A stretch of DNA of 32,877 nucleotides. It comes from JAZSMS01 sp045536015 (GTDB lineage Bacteria; Bacillota; Clostridia; Christensenellales; QALW01). Positions 23,397-32,332 of this stretch are shown piece by piece. A program made the position numbers and the translations under genes. The notes beneath the pieces were generated by a model that saw nothing but the letters and a program-made list of their open reading frames with translations, was not told the DNA's origin and made no database searches. Numbering within the stretch: the first letter of the stretch is position 1; each line of letters begins with the position of its first letter. The stretch spans positions 1 through 32,877 of the forward strand of contig JAZSMS010000063.1 in NCBI GenBank assembly GCA_045536015.1, given 5' to 3'.

Positions 23397-24148
23397 AAGC
23401 AGTTCCTCTTTATAATTTCTTCGCAAAGCGAGTTATAGGCGTGCGCACCTGCACACGAAGCATCAAAAAGCTGAATAGGGGCGCCAAAGCTTGGTGCTTC
23501 GGCAAGGCGGACGTTGCGGGGGATAACCGTTTGGTACACCTTTTGCGAAAAATAGCGCTTAACCTCGGCAAAAACCTGCTCGGAAAGCTTTGTGCGCGAG
23601 GAATACATTGTGCAAACAACGCCATCAAGCTCTAAAGACGGGTTTAACTTTTGACGGATAAGCTTAATTGTGTTAACAAGCTGACCAAGACCTTCAAGCG
23701 CGTAGAATTCGCACTGAATAGGCACAAGAATTTTATCTGCCGCAGTAAACGCGTTGACCGTAAGCAAGTCAAGCGACGGGGGACAGTCGATAACTATAAC
23801 GTCAAAATCGTCTTTGATTACCGAAAGTGCGGTTTTTAGCAAAAGCTCGCGCTTGGCAAGGGCAACCATTTCTACCGTTGCACCCGAAAGCGCGGTGTTT
23901 GCAGGAATTATCGAAAGATTTTTTACGTTTGTTTCAACGATAACCGCGCGGATATCTTCAAGCGAAAGTAAAACTTCGTAAATGCCCTTTAATTTTTTAC
24001 TTATGCCAAGACCACTTGTTGCGTTGCCCTGCGGGTCAAGGTCTAAAAGCAAAACTTTTTTGTTTTTAAGCGCAAGCCCTGCCGCAATATTTATGGCGGA
24101 GGTGGTTTTTCCTACCCCGCCTTTTTGGTTAGAAATTGCAAGTATCAT
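23393..24148 (-). CDS. parA: Chromosome partitioning ATPase ParA (Soj)
   Basis: A 251-residue deviant Walker ATPase with KGGVGKTT (residues 9-16), DLDPQGNAT and VIDCPPSLDLLTVNA. It works with ParB in origin segregation and, in Bacillus, controls DnaA. Its ATG overlaps the stop of the upstream membrane-protein gene by one base, and parB is coupled downstream. Confidence 0.97.
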   Translation of the reverse strand: MILAISNQKGGVGKTTSAINIAAGLALKNKKVLLLDLDPQGNATSGLGISKKLKGIYEVLLSLEDIRAVIVETNVKNLSIIPANTALSGATVEMVALAKRELLLKTALSVIKDDFDVIVIDCPPSLDLLTVNAFTAADKILVPIQCEFYALEGLGQLVNTIKLIRQKLNPSLELDGVVCTMYSSRTKLSEQVFAEVKRYFSQKVYQTVIPRNVRLAEAPSFGAPIQLFDASCAGAHAYNSLCEEIIKRNCL

Positions 24149-24891
24149 CAGTTTTCCTCAAGATTTATTTGTTGCTGCTCTTGCGCTTCTTCTTCAACTG
24201 CCTCGCAAAGAGCGTCGTATAACTTATCAAAACGCGCATTCAACTGTTTGTTTTCTACTCTTACTTCGTTAAGTAAATTTTCAAGCTTTTTAATTTTTTT
24301 AAGCAAGTGCTTTTGCGAAAAGTCAAATGCCTTGCCCGAAAGCTTGCGCTGTGACAAAATTTTAAATTCTTCAAGCAAGCGAAGCGTTTTTTTATAGCGG
24401 TAAGTGCCGATAACGTAGTATAAAAAGTCAAAAAGCATCGAGATTGCGGCAACAACAAAGAATAAAACAAGCAAGCTTGTGCGCTCGGAAAGCGGAAGTG
24501 CTTCAAGAGAAAACATCAAAAGCGTAGCTACGGTAAAGCCGAGAACGCCAACAAAGACAGAGGCGTATCTGAAAGCCTTATTTTGCACGCGCAAATCGTC
24601 GCTAACAAGATAGTTGTTAAGCGCAACGGTATCCTCGCAAGTGTAGGCGGTGTAATAATCGTCCCACATTTTTTTATAGCGTTTAGATAATTTTAGGGAT
24701 TCGATATTGATAATAATTTCCTCGCTCGAATTTTCGCGCAGGATTTTGTTTATTTTTTTAAGCGAAGAGGTCTTTTCAGTACCAAAAAAGCACCAGATAA
24801 CAAATAAAACTGCCATCAGGCAAAAAATAACGTAGGCAATATTCGTGCAGTTGCAGTAAATAAGCAAAAAGTTATAAATAGCTTCAAACAT
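24148..24891 (-). CDS. Uncharacterised membrane/coiled-coil protein coupled to parAB
   Basis: I do not recognise this 247-residue protein. It has three hydrophobic segments (about 17-36, 110-130, 138-162). A charged region lies between the first and second, with the conserved-looking RYKKMWDDYYTAYTCED. The last 50 residues form a strong coiled coil (KHLLKKIKKLENLLNEV onward) with an acidic, Gln-rich end. It is the first gene of the parAB operon, behind a good promoter and AGGAGG, and shares one base with the parA start. It is not the short DUF4446-type protein often found beside parB. A role in anchoring or timing partition at the membrane is a guess from context. Confidence 0.7.
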   Translation of the reverse strand: MFEAIYNFLLIYCNCTNIAYVIFCLMAVLFVIWCFFGTEKTSSLKKINKILRENSSEEIIINIESLKLSKRYKKMWDDYYTAYTCEDTVALNNYLVSDDLRVQNKAFRYASVFVGVLGFTVATLLMFSLEALPLSERTSLLVLFFVVAAISMLFDFLYYVIGTYRYKKTLRLLEEFKILSQRKLSGKAFDFSQKHLLKKIKKLENLLNEVRVENKQLNARFDKLYDALCEAVEEEAQEQQQINLEEN

Positions 24892-24924
24892 AAAAAACCT
24901 CCTTTAAAATATTTCTATATTTAT

Positions 24925-24954
24925 ATTGTAACAGATTATATAGTATTTTGTCAA
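24925..24954 (-). promoter_or_regulatory. Promoter of the membrane protein-parA-parB operon
   Basis: On the minus strand, a consensus TTGACA (24954-24949), an 18-bp spacer and TACAAT (24930-24925), with AAAGGAGG just before the ATG at 24891. Confidence 0.75.
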
Positions 24955-24963
24955 AAGAAAGAA

Positions 24964-24989
24964 AAGGCAGAGAATGTTTTCTCTGCCTT
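24964..24989 (-). terminator. Terminator of the purine transport operon
   Basis: AAGGCAGAGAA / TTCTCTGCCTT, followed on the minus strand by TTCTTTCTTTT. It starts 7 bases after the stop of the last permease gene. Confidence 0.85.
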
Positions 24990-24996
24990 AAAAAAA

Positions 24997-25986
24997 CTAT
25001 CGCTCTTCTCTGAAATAAGCTAAGCCAAGGCTTTGCGGAGGCTGACTTTCTTTTTTATCACGGATGCTTGTGATAATTAAAACTATAATCGTAACAACAA
25101 ACGGAAGCATTTTTACAAGCTCCTTTTGTGCAAGCGATACGCCCTGAATATAGGTGCTTGCAATGTAAAGCGCACCGAAAACAAGCGAGCCAACAATGCC
25201 CCAGTTAGGCTTCCACGAGGTAAATATAACAAGCGCGATGGCAAGCCAACCAATCTCGTCAATGCAGTATTCCCAGTTGCCGTTTAAGTAGTCCATTATA
25301 AACGAAAGTCCGCCAAGACCAGCAATGGCTGAGCCAATACAGGTTGCACTGTAGCGATAGCGCGAAACGTTTATACCTGCCGCGTCTGCCGTTGCGGGAT
25401 TTTCGCCAACGGCGCGAAGATGAAGTCCAACGCGCGTTTTGAAGAGAACAACGTAGGAAACAATGGCAATTATAAGCGCAATGTAAACAAATACGCCGTA
25501 GGAAAGAAAGACGTTGTAAAGTGTTTGTACCCAGGGAGCTGCACCGCTTACGTCAATTTTTATAAACGGGTTTGTAAAGTAGGGACCAGCAGTAGCAAAG
25601 CTTGCTGCACTAAAAACGTTTGACGTCTTTGAAATGGTGTAAATCATATAGTCGGAAACACCAATGCCAAAGGTAGTAAGGGCAAGGCCCGTAACGTTTT
25701 GGTTAGCGCGAAGAGTAACGGTTAAAAAGCTGTAGATAAGACCCATAAGCGCGCCGCCTAAAAGTGTTGCAAGAATAGGAATTAAAATAATCAAAAAGGC
25801 AATAGCAGAAGCGCCTGCGGCAGATAAGTAGATATATTCGGCAACACAACCGCATGCGGCGCCAACGCACATAATTCCGGGAATACCAAGGTTTAAGTGG
25901 CCCGATTTTTCGGTAATAGTTTCACCCGTCGAGCCAAGCAAAAACGTCATAGCAAGACGGATAGCACTTTGTATAAATGAAATCAT
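24997..25986 (-). CDS. nupQ: ABC nucleoside transporter permease 2 (NupQ/YufQ type)
   Basis: A 329-residue permease with about eight to ten hydrophobic segments and the family features GETITEKSGHLNLGIPGIM near the N-terminus and GLHLRAVGENPATADAAGINV, the loop that contacts the ATPase. These are BMP-system permeases for purine nucleosides. Its start shares one base with the preceding permease stop. The gene name is by family resemblance. Confidence 0.9.
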   Translation of the reverse strand: MISFIQSAIRLAMTFLLGSTGETITEKSGHLNLGIPGIMCVGAACGCVAEYIYLSAAGASAIAFLIILIPILATLLGGALMGLIYSFLTVTLRANQNVTGLALTTFGIGVSDYMIYTISKTSNVFSAASFATAGPYFTNPFIKIDVSGAAPWVQTLYNVFLSYGVFVYIALIIAIVSYVVLFKTRVGLHLRAVGENPATADAAGINVSRYRYSATCIGSAIAGLGGLSFIMDYLNGNWEYCIDEIGWLAIALVIFTSWKPNWGIVGSLVFGALYIASTYIQGVSLAQKELVKMLPFVVTIIVLIITSIRDKKESQPPQSLGLAYFREER

Positions 25987-27065
25987 TATTTAACCTCCTC
26001 CTCGTTTTTAGAAATTACTATCTTATACTGAAGGAAGAATTCGCAACCGATAATGAAGAACAATATTATGCCCGTTACTATATCTGAGATAGATTCGCTT
26101 ATTCTAAATCTTGTTGAAACCTGCTTTGCACCCTTTTGCAAGAACACAATCAAAAATGTTGTAAGCGACATCATCAGCGGGTTGAATTTTGCAAGCCACG
26201 AAACCATAATTGCAGTAAAGCCTCTGCCGCCTGCGGTAGTAGTGCTTATAGTGTGGCTTGTTCCGCCAACAAGCAAAAGGCCTGCTATACCGCAAAGCGC
26301 GCCCGAGACAACAAGCGTGCGCATAATAACCTTTTTAACGTTAATACCAATGTATCTTGCGGTGTTTTCGCTTTCGCCAACAACTGCAATTTCGTAGCCC
26401 TGCTTTGTCCTTTTAAGATAAATGTAGAGCAAAACGGTTAAAATTGCAACGATAATTATGTTTAAAAGATAGTCCTGACCAAACAGCTTGGGCAAGCCAA
26501 ATTGCGGCATAGGCGAAAGCACGCCCGAGCCGCTTTTTACGTGTGCCTTTAAGAAAAAGCTTATAAGCTGTATTGCAACGTAGTTCATCATAAGGGTAAA
26601 AAGTGTTTCATTGGTGTTCCAGTTAGCCTTAAAAAAGGCGGGAATAATTGCCCAGATAATACCACCTAAAATAGCGGCAAGCGCCATAATAAGCCAAAGA
26701 ACAGGATTTGGAACCTGACCGCCTAAAAATACCATAACCAAGGTGCAGCAAAGGCCGCCCATTAAAACCTGACCCTCGGCACCGCAGTTCCAAAAGCGCA
26801 TTCTGAAGGCAGGTGTAATCGCAAGCGAAATGCAAAGCAAAATTGCTATATCCTGAAACAAGCTCCATGTTCTTAAGGGTGTTCCAAAGGCACCATTAAA
26901 CATTTCGACGTAAATGCTTAAGGGATTTTTATCCGTTAAAACCATTATAACAAGCGCACTTACCAAAAGCGCGGCTATTATTGCAAGCGCACGCACTAAA
27001 ATGCCAAGCTTTAACGAAACGTTATCGCGCTTAATTATGTGAATTGTTCTACCGAAAATACTCAT
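25986..27065 (-). CDS. nupP: ABC nucleoside transporter permease 1 (NupP/YufP type)
   Basis: A 359-residue permease with multiple membrane segments and the coupling-loop sequence GYEIAVVGESENTARYIGINV, plus the typical RMRFWNCGAEGQVLMGG. It forms the channel with the second permease. ATG 27065 overlaps the ATPase stop by 4 bases. Confidence 0.9.
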   Translation of the reverse strand: MSIFGRTIHIIKRDNVSLKLGILVRALAIIAALLVSALVIMVLTDKNPLSIYVEMFNGAFGTPLRTWSLFQDIAILLCISLAITPAFRMRFWNCGAEGQVLMGGLCCTLVMVFLGGQVPNPVLWLIMALAAILGGIIWAIIPAFFKANWNTNETLFTLMMNYVAIQLISFFLKAHVKSGSGVLSPMPQFGLPKLFGQDYLLNIIIVAILTVLLYIYLKRTKQGYEIAVVGESENTARYIGINVKKVIMRTLVVSGALCGIAGLLLVGGTSHTISTTTAGGRGFTAIMVSWLAKFNPLMMSLTTFLIVFLQKGAKQVSTRFRISESISDIVTGIILFFIIGCEFFLQYKIVISKNEEEVK

Positions 27066-28618
27066 ACGCTTGCCTCCTTTTTATTTTGCTCGTCTTCAAC
27101 TATTGAGGTGGATTTTGTCATTAAAAGACCAATTTCTTCCTTTGTTGCGCTTCTGCCGTCAACAATACCGGTAACCTTGCCGCCACCAATAACTAAAATG
27201 CGGTCGCAAAGCTCAAGCAACACGTCCAAATCTTCGCCAACAAAGATAACTGCAACGCCTTTTTTCTTTTGCTCGTTTAATAGATTGTATATCGTGTACG
27301 AAGCACCAATATCAAGTCCGCGCACGGGATATGCCGCCATTAAAACTGTGGGCGAGGAAGAAATTTCTCTGCCAACAAGCACCTTTTGAACGTTACCGCC
27401 CGAAAGACGTCTAACGGGAGTAGTTGCGCCGGGGGTAACAACCTTTAAATCTTCAATAATATGCTCGGCAAGGTCGCGGGGCTCCTTGCGCTGTAGGAAC
27501 AGCGAGTGACCCTTACGGTAGGAGCGAAGCATCATATTGTCGATAATGTCCATATTTCCAACCAGACCCATACCTAAGCGGTCCTCTGGAACAAACGAAA
27601 GGCGGACGCCAAGCTCGCGGATTTGCATAGGCGTTTTATCGCGAAGATTATCAATTTCCTCTGTTTTAGGGTTGTGATATAAAATGCTACCCTCGTTAAG
27701 CTTTTGAAGACCTGCAATAGCCTCTAAAAGCTCGCGCTGACCCGAGCCCGCAATACCTGCAATACCAAAAATTTCGCCCGAGCGTGCTGTAAACGAAACG
27801 TCGTCAAGCATCTTAACGCCATCGCGGTTTACGCAGCTTATATCCTCAACAACAAGGCGTGGCTGAGGATTTTGCGGCTCGCTGCGCTCGATATTAAGTT
27901 CAATCTTTTCGCCAACCATCATTTCGGTAAGCTGAGTTTCGTTAGTTTCGGCAGTGTTAACGGTGCCAACGTATTCGCCCTTGCGAAGAACGGCAACCTT
28001 GTCCGAAAGCGAAAGCACCTCGTGCAGTTTATGCGTGATGATAATTATCGACTTTCCGTCGTCGCGCATTTTGCGAAGCACAACAAAAAGCTTTTGCGTT
28101 TCCTGCGGAGTTAAAACGGCGGTGGGCTCGTCCAAGATTAAAATATCGGCACCGCGGTATAAAACCTTGATAATTTCTACCGTCTGTTTTTCCGAAACGC
28201 TCATTTCGTAAATTTTCTTTTTAGGGTCAATTTCAAAGCCGTACTTATGGCTTATTTCGGCAACCTTTAGCTCGGCAAGCTTTAAGTTAAACTTTTCTTT
28301 TAAGCCAAGAATGATATTTTCGGTAGCAGAAAATACGTCAACAAGCTTAAAGTGCTGATGGATCATACCTATTTTGTAGGTAAACGCATCCTTGGGCGAA
28401 GAGATAACAACCTCTTGTCCGTCAACAAAAATATGACCGCTATCGGGGAAGTAAATACCTGCAATCATATTCATAAGCGTTGTTTTTCCACTTCCGTTCT
28501 CACCTAAAATAGAGAGAATTTCGCCGCGGTAAACCTTAAGGTCAACGTCTTTATTGGCAATATTTCCGCCAAAGCTCTTTGTAATTTTTTTAAGCTCAAT
28601 AGCAACGTTTTGTGCCAT
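27062..28618 (-). CDS. nupO: ABC nucleoside transporter ATPase (NupO/YufO type)
   Basis: A 518-residue double ATPase. The first domain has Walker A GENGSGKT (39-46), signature YEMSVSEKQ and Walker B ILILDEPTAVLTPQE. The second has a degenerate P-loop GIAGSGQRE, signature RRLSGGNVQK and a modified Walker B (VLMAAYPVRGLDIGA), as is usual in this sugar/nucleoside import family. ATG 28618 has AAGGAGG upstream. Confidence 0.95.
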   Translation of the reverse strand: MAQNVAIELKKITKSFGGNIANKDVDLKVYRGEILSILGENGSGKTTLMNMIAGIYFPDSGHIFVDGQEVVISSPKDAFTYKIGMIHQHFKLVDVFSATENIILGLKEKFNLKLAELKVAEISHKYGFEIDPKKKIYEMSVSEKQTVEIIKVLYRGADILILDEPTAVLTPQETQKLFVVLRKMRDDGKSIIIITHKLHEVLSLSDKVAVLRKGEYVGTVNTAETNETQLTEMMVGEKIELNIERSEPQNPQPRLVVEDISCVNRDGVKMLDDVSFTARSGEIFGIAGIAGSGQRELLEAIAGLQKLNEGSILYHNPKTEEIDNLRDKTPMQIRELGVRLSFVPEDRLGMGLVGNMDIIDNMMLRSYRKGHSLFLQRKEPRDLAEHIIEDLKVVTPGATTPVRRLSGGNVQKVLVGREISSSPTVLMAAYPVRGLDIGASYTIYNLLNEQKKKGVAVIFVGEDLDVLLELCDRILVIGGGKVTGIVDGRSATKEEIGLLMTKSTSIVEDEQNKKEASV

Positions 28619-28649
28619 TTTTTCCTCCTTAAAAGCTTTTTAAAAACTC

Positions 28650-28732
28650 AAAAAATATTACTTTACTGCAATATTTTTTCAGCTTTTAAAAAATACAGGC
28701 GGAGCAGAATGCCCCGCCTGCTTAAACGTTAA
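28650..28732 (-). terminator. Hairpins between the BMP and ATPase genes (attenuator)
   Basis: Two hairpins fill the gap after the BMP stop: CAGGCGGAGC / GCCCCGCCTG with an AGAAT loop, followed on the minus strand by TATTTTTT, then AAAAAATATT / AATATTTTTT. A partial terminator here would give more binding protein than transporter, a common pattern. Confidence 0.65.
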
Positions 28733-29923
28733 TTAGTATTTTTCGTTAAGAAGCTTAATGCCGTCGATTCTCAAATCAAAGTAAGGAGCCGAACGCTTAA
28801 CCGATTCTTCAAAGATGCCGTTAGCAACAACTTCGGTATCGGGAGTATAAGCAGCGTCGGTATCAACGTCAGCCTTGTAGGTCGTTACTGCTTCGCCATT
28901 GTTGATGGTGAACTTAGCAGTGTCAAAAATCTTAACGGTGCCTGCCTTGATATCAGCCATAACAGCGTCAATCTTTGCCTTTGTGCCTGCAGCAGCAACG
29001 TTTTCGTTAATGTCGGTAAGAACTACCGAGCCTTCTTCAATACCGCCGCACCAGTCAGCAGCAATAGCCTTGCCCTCTTTTACGCAGTTAACAATGTACT
29101 CGTAATAGGGAGCCCAGTTGATTCTTGAGGAAACGATAAAGGTATTGGGGCACGAAGCGATAGTGCTTCCGTTGTAGGAAACGTTAGGAATACCGGCTTC
29201 TTCGCAGGTTGAAGGAGCGCCCATCGAGTCAGCGTGCTGGCTGATAAGGTCTGCGCCTGCAGCAATTAAAGCCTGAGCAGCATTCTTTTCTTCTACCGGA
29301 TCAAACCACGAGCCGGTGAACTGAACGTCCATAGTAACCTCGGGGCAAACGCTCTTTGCGCCAAGGTAGAACGAGGTGTAGCCCGAGATAACTTCTGCGT
29401 AGGTGTAAGCACCAACGTAGCCCATCTTGGGTGTGTCACCCTTAAGCTTGCCTGCTTCTTTTAACTCGTTAAGCTTTAAGCCTGCAGCAACACCTGCAAG
29501 GTAGCGGCCCTCGTAAATAGAAGCAAATGCATTGTGATAGTTTGCAAGACCTTCGGTATGAGCCTTTGTTCCGGTTGCGTGGCAGAATTCAACCTCAGGG
29601 AATTCCCTAGCAGCCTTGATCATAAAGTCTTCGTGACCAAACGAGTTAGCAAAAATAATTTTGCAGCCCTGGTCAACAAGGTCCTTAGCGGCAACGTAGC
29701 ATTCGTCGCTCTCGTCAATGGTGGTCTTGATGATTACCTGGTCATCGGTAAGACCAAGCTTTTCCTGTGCTTCTTTTGCAGCATTGATGAAGTTAAGGTC
29801 GTAGGTTGACTGCTCGTCGTGTAAGCAGATAAAGCCGATCTTAAAATCGTCGGTAGTAGGTCCGCAAGCAACAAGGCCTACGAGCATAACTGCGAAAAGA
29901 AGAACTGCGAGTAATTTTTTCAT
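28733..29923 (-). CDS. nupN: BMP-family purine nucleoside-binding lipoprotein
   Basis: A 396-residue lipoprotein with signal peptide MKKLLAVLLFAVMLVGLVAC (lipidated Cys20). A BMP (PnrA/TmpC-like) domain follows: FKIGFICLHDEQSTYDLNF, IIFANSFGHEDFMIKAAREFP, and FCHATGTKAHTEGLANYHNAFASIYEGRYLAGVAAG. These proteins bind purine nucleosides or related compounds. ATG 29923 has AAGGAGG. It lies between xpt and the ATPase gene, which strengthens the purine assignment. Confidence 0.92.
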   Translation of the reverse strand: MKKLLAVLLFAVMLVGLVACGPTTDDFKIGFICLHDEQSTYDLNFINAAKEAQEKLGLTDDQVIIKTTIDESDECYVAAKDLVDQGCKIIFANSFGHEDFMIKAAREFPEVEFCHATGTKAHTEGLANYHNAFASIYEGRYLAGVAAGLKLNELKEAGKLKGDTPKMGYVGAYTYAEVISGYTSFYLGAKSVCPEVTMDVQFTGSWFDPVEEKNAAQALIAAGADLISQHADSMGAPSTCEEAGIPNVSYNGSTIASCPNTFIVSSRINWAPYYEYIVNCVKEGKAIAADWCGGIEEGSVVLTDINENVAAAGTKAKIDAVMADIKAGTVKIFDTAKFTINNGEAVTTYKADVDTDAAYTPDTEVVANGIFEESVKRSAPYFDLRIDGIKLLNEKY

Positions 29924-29954
29924 GTTTCTTTTCCTCCTTAAAATTTATGTAAAT

Positions 29955-30536
29955 TTAATTACATTCTCTGAATTTAATTGAGTTTTCGTCCATTTCGTCT
30001 ACAATGGCAAGCGAATATACGTCATAGCCTGCTTCTCTTAGCTTATCGCCGCCGCCCTGATAGCCCTTTTCGATAGCAGTTGCCATACCTACAACTGAGG
30101 CACCCGCCTGCTGGCAAAGCTTGCAAAGACCAATTAACGCCTCGCCCGTTGCTAAAAAGTCGTCAACAATCAAAACGCGGTCGTCTTTATTTAAAAAGCG
30201 CTTTGCAACAGTAACATCGTACTGTACGTTATGGGTAAACGAAAAAATCGGAGTGCTTAAAAAGTTTGCATCCCGATTGAGTGTAGAGTGTTTTTTTGCA
30301 AAAATAACGGGAACAAAGTTTAATTCCTGGGCGGCCGAGCAAGCAAGTGCAATGCCCGAAGCCTCGATAGTTAAAACCTTTGTAATTTCCTTTTGTGCAA
30401 AATGCTCGGCAATAGCGGCACCCATCTGCTTATACAGACGCATGTCCATCTGTTGATTTAAAAAGCCGTCAACCTTTAATATGTCTTTAGAGAGAACTTG
30501 TCCCTCGGTTAATATTTTATCCTTTAAAGCCTTCAT
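29955..30536 (-). CDS. xpt: Xanthine phosphoribosyltransferase
   Basis: Converts xanthine plus PRPP to XMP. The 193-residue protein follows Bacillus Xpt closely: MKALKDKILTEGQVLSKDIL, KVDGFLNQQMD, TIEASGIALA, and the PRPP loop VLIVDDFLATGEA (121-133). ATG 30536 has GAGG 6 bases upstream; the further in-frame start at 30548 is less likely. It opens the operon with the BMP transporter. No purine riboswitch is seen in its roughly 35-base leader. Confidence 0.93.
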   Translation of the reverse strand: MKALKDKILTEGQVLSKDILKVDGFLNQQMDMRLYKQMGAAIAEHFAQKEITKVLTIEASGIALACSAAQELNFVPVIFAKKHSTLNRDANFLSTPIFSFTHNVQYDVTVAKRFLNKDDRVLIVDDFLATGEALIGLCKLCQQAGASVVGMATAIEKGYQGGGDKLREAGYDVYSLAIVDEMDENSIKFRECN

Positions 30537-30561
30537 AAAAAACCTCAAAAATTATATAAAT

Positions 30562-30590
30562 ATAGTATCACATTAGCACAAAATTTGCAA
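30562..30590 (-). promoter_or_regulatory. Promoter of the xpt-transporter operon
   Basis: On the minus strand, TTGCAA (30590-30585), a 17-bp spacer and TACTAT (30567-30562). The leader to ATG 30536 is short. Confidence 0.7.
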
Positions 30591-30640
30591 GACATTTTAC
30601 ATAAAAAATCAACAAAATTTTCACAAATCGGTAAAACAAA

Positions 30641-30667
30641 AAAAGGCAGAAAAATGTTCTGCCTTTT
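30641..30667 (-). terminator. Terminator of the HAD operon
   Basis: AAAAGGCAGAA / TTCTGCCTTTT with an AAATG loop and Ts on the minus strand; it overlaps the stop codon of the HAD gene (30666-30668). Confidence 0.85.
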
Positions 30668-31325
30668 AACACTGCAAAAATTTCTTTATTGCATCAAGGT
30701 CGGTAAAATCGTCTAAATATAAATCAACCGATTGTTTTATTTCTTCCGCGTGCTCGCGCATTGAAAAATCGCTTATTCCGCACGTTTTAATGCCTATACT
30801 CTTGGCAGTTTTAATTGCGTGGTTAGCATCTTCAAACAAAAATATGTTATTTATATCACAATTTGCCTGTTGCGCACACATAAGATAAATTTTAGGCTCG
30901 CGCTTTGTTGCGCCAACGCGCTCTTCGGTAAAAATAAAGTCAAAATATTTTTCAAGGTCAAAGTGCTTAACTGCTTTAAGCAAAACCTCGTACTTTGTTG
31001 CCGAGGCTAAAATTATTTTAAAGTTGTTTTGTTTAAGATAATCCAAAAGCTCAATTATGCCTTTTTTAAGGCTTACTCGGTTAAGATAATTGAAAACCAT
31101 TTTTTCGTGCCAAAGAGCCATAAGCTTATCATCGGGCGCAAGCGACGGATATTTTTTTGCCAAAAATCGCGAAAAATCAGGCACGCTCATCGTACGGATA
31201 ACGTTTTCGTAATCGGGCAGGGGGGCAAGAGATTTTTCTTCTAACGTTTCTTTGCCAAGCGCGTCCCACGCCCACATAGAATCGGCAATGGTTCCGTCAA
31301 AATCAAAGATAACGAGTTTGTTCAT
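30666..31325 (-). CDS. HAD-superfamily hydrolase (beta-phosphoglucomutase/phosphatase-like)
   Basis: A 219-residue HAD protein of subfamily I: motif 1 DFDGTIADS (nucleophile Asp8, general acid Asp10), a helical cap, motif 2 ILASAT, motif 3 Lys around KREPK, and motif 4 FEDANHAIKTAKSIGI. It dephosphorylates or isomerises a small phosphate compound; the substrate cannot be told. Its ATG follows the yjbQ-type stop with no gap (TAAATG). Confidence 0.88.
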   Translation of the reverse strand: MNKLVIFDFDGTIADSMWAWDALGKETLEEKSLAPLPDYENVIRTMSVPDFSRFLAKKYPSLAPDDKLMALWHEKMVFNYLNRVSLKKGIIELLDYLKQNNFKIILASATKYEVLLKAVKHFDLEKYFDFIFTEERVGATKREPKIYLMCAQQANCDINNIFLFEDANHAIKTAKSIGIKTCGISDFSMREHAEEIKQSVDLYLDDFTDLDAIKKFLQC

Positions 31326-31847
31326 TTATTCACCAAAAACAGCGATATTTATTGATTTTCCTGCGCGTTTATCAAATTCGGCATAGATTATATTTTCAAA
31401 ATCGCCTAAAACAAGCTCGCCGTCAGAAATTATAACGGTTGCACTTTTTCCCATTTGTATAGCCTTTAAGTGCGCATCGCCGTTTTTATATTCGTAGTCC
31501 CATTCGTTGTGCTTATATTTTTTGTTTGCGGGATAAAGGTCGCGAAGCAAATCAAGCAAATCGGTCATAGCTCCGGGCTCAAAGTGGTTTACGTACACGC
31601 TTGAGGTGGTGTGCTTTGATGAGCAAACAACAAAACCGCTTTTAATTTCATTTTTCTTTATAATTTCGCGCACAAGATTATCAAGGTTTACAAAAAAGCA
31701 ACGTGCTCCGCCGTCCTTGCTTACGTCTTTTTTGTTTTCGGAATTATAAATAACCTCGGAGGTATCCATAATTCCGTCCATTCTTAATTCTTTTTCGTAT
31801 TTTGAAATTACGTCTTCAATTTTAAAATCTTGTATTATAGTTTTCAT
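31326..31847 (-). CDS. yjbQ: YjbQ/UPF0047-family protein
   Basis: A 173-residue protein with the family pattern: SSKHTTSSVYVNHFEPGAMTDLLDLL, YKHNEWDYEYKNGDAHLKA and the end SDGELVLGDFENIIYAEFDKRAG. YjbQ proteins are small trimers with His and Asp ligands; a weak thiamine-phosphate synthase activity is reported for some, but the true role is unclear. It has AAGGAGA before ATG 31847, and the HAD gene follows directly. The N-terminus has about 30 residues more than short YjbQ proteins. Confidence 0.85.
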   Translation of the reverse strand: MKTIIQDFKIEDVISKYEKELRMDGIMDTSEVIYNSENKKDVSKDGGARCFFVNLDNLVREIIKKNEIKSGFVVCSSKHTTSSVYVNHFEPGAMTDLLDLLRDLYPANKKYKHNEWDYEYKNGDAHLKAIQMGKSATVIISDGELVLGDFENIIYAEFDKRAGKSINIAVFGE

Positions 31848-31858
31848 TGTTTTCTCCT

Positions 31859-32332
31859 TTATCCTGCTTCGCTTTCTATTTTCATATCAAGTTCGTAAAA
31901 AAGATGCATCACGTGTATGCGGTAAACGTTAAGAATTTTTGTTTTTTCCTTATACGTTAAGGTGCCCTCACAAGAAAGGACGTCGTTCATTGCGGCATCT
32001 ACTGCCATCATAAGCTTTTTCTTAATGGCTTCACACTGCTTTGTGTCAAAAAATGCAACGTAGTTTATCGAAGTATAGAAAAAATCAAGCATAGCATCGT
32101 TCATTTTTTCACACATCTGAACCTTTGATTCTTCTTTGTATAAAATTTCGTTCATTCTGTTAAGATGCTCTTGCAGCTTTTTGTCAGAAATAACCTCTGA
32201 TTGATACCACGCCTTCTTTTTATTTGCAACCTTTGACGTTTTTTCTCTTTTAATTTCCTGAAGGCTCAATATTGCGACAAAAATAGAGTTTAATATTGTA
32301 ACGGAAAGAGTAATAATGTCATTTAAGTCCAT
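31859..32332 (-). CDS. Small membrane-anchored protein of unknown function
   Basis: I do not recognise this 157-residue protein. It has a weakly hydrophobic N-terminal segment (ITLSVTILNSIFVAILSL, residues 6-23) followed by a basic stretch (QEIKREKTSKVANKKK), so the rest is probably cytoplasmic. The remainder is almost all helical (KLQEHLNRMNEILYKEE onward, then FYTSINYVAFFDTKQCEAIKKKL). It overlaps the upstream unknown gene by 14 bases, so the two are likely made together and may form one system. Confidence 0.65.
   Translation of the reverse strand: MDLNDIITLSVTILNSIFVAILSLQEIKREKTSKVANKKKAWYQSEVISDKKLQEHLNRMNEILYKEESKVQMCEKMNDAMLDFFYTSINYVAFFDTKQCEAIKKKLMMAVDAAMNDVLSCEGTLTYKEKTKILNVYRIHVMHLFYELDMKIESEAG

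Noticed and set aside
30537..30640. Purine riboswitch before xpt
   Set aside because: The leader is only about 20-30 bases after the promoter and shows no three-way junction or conserved core.
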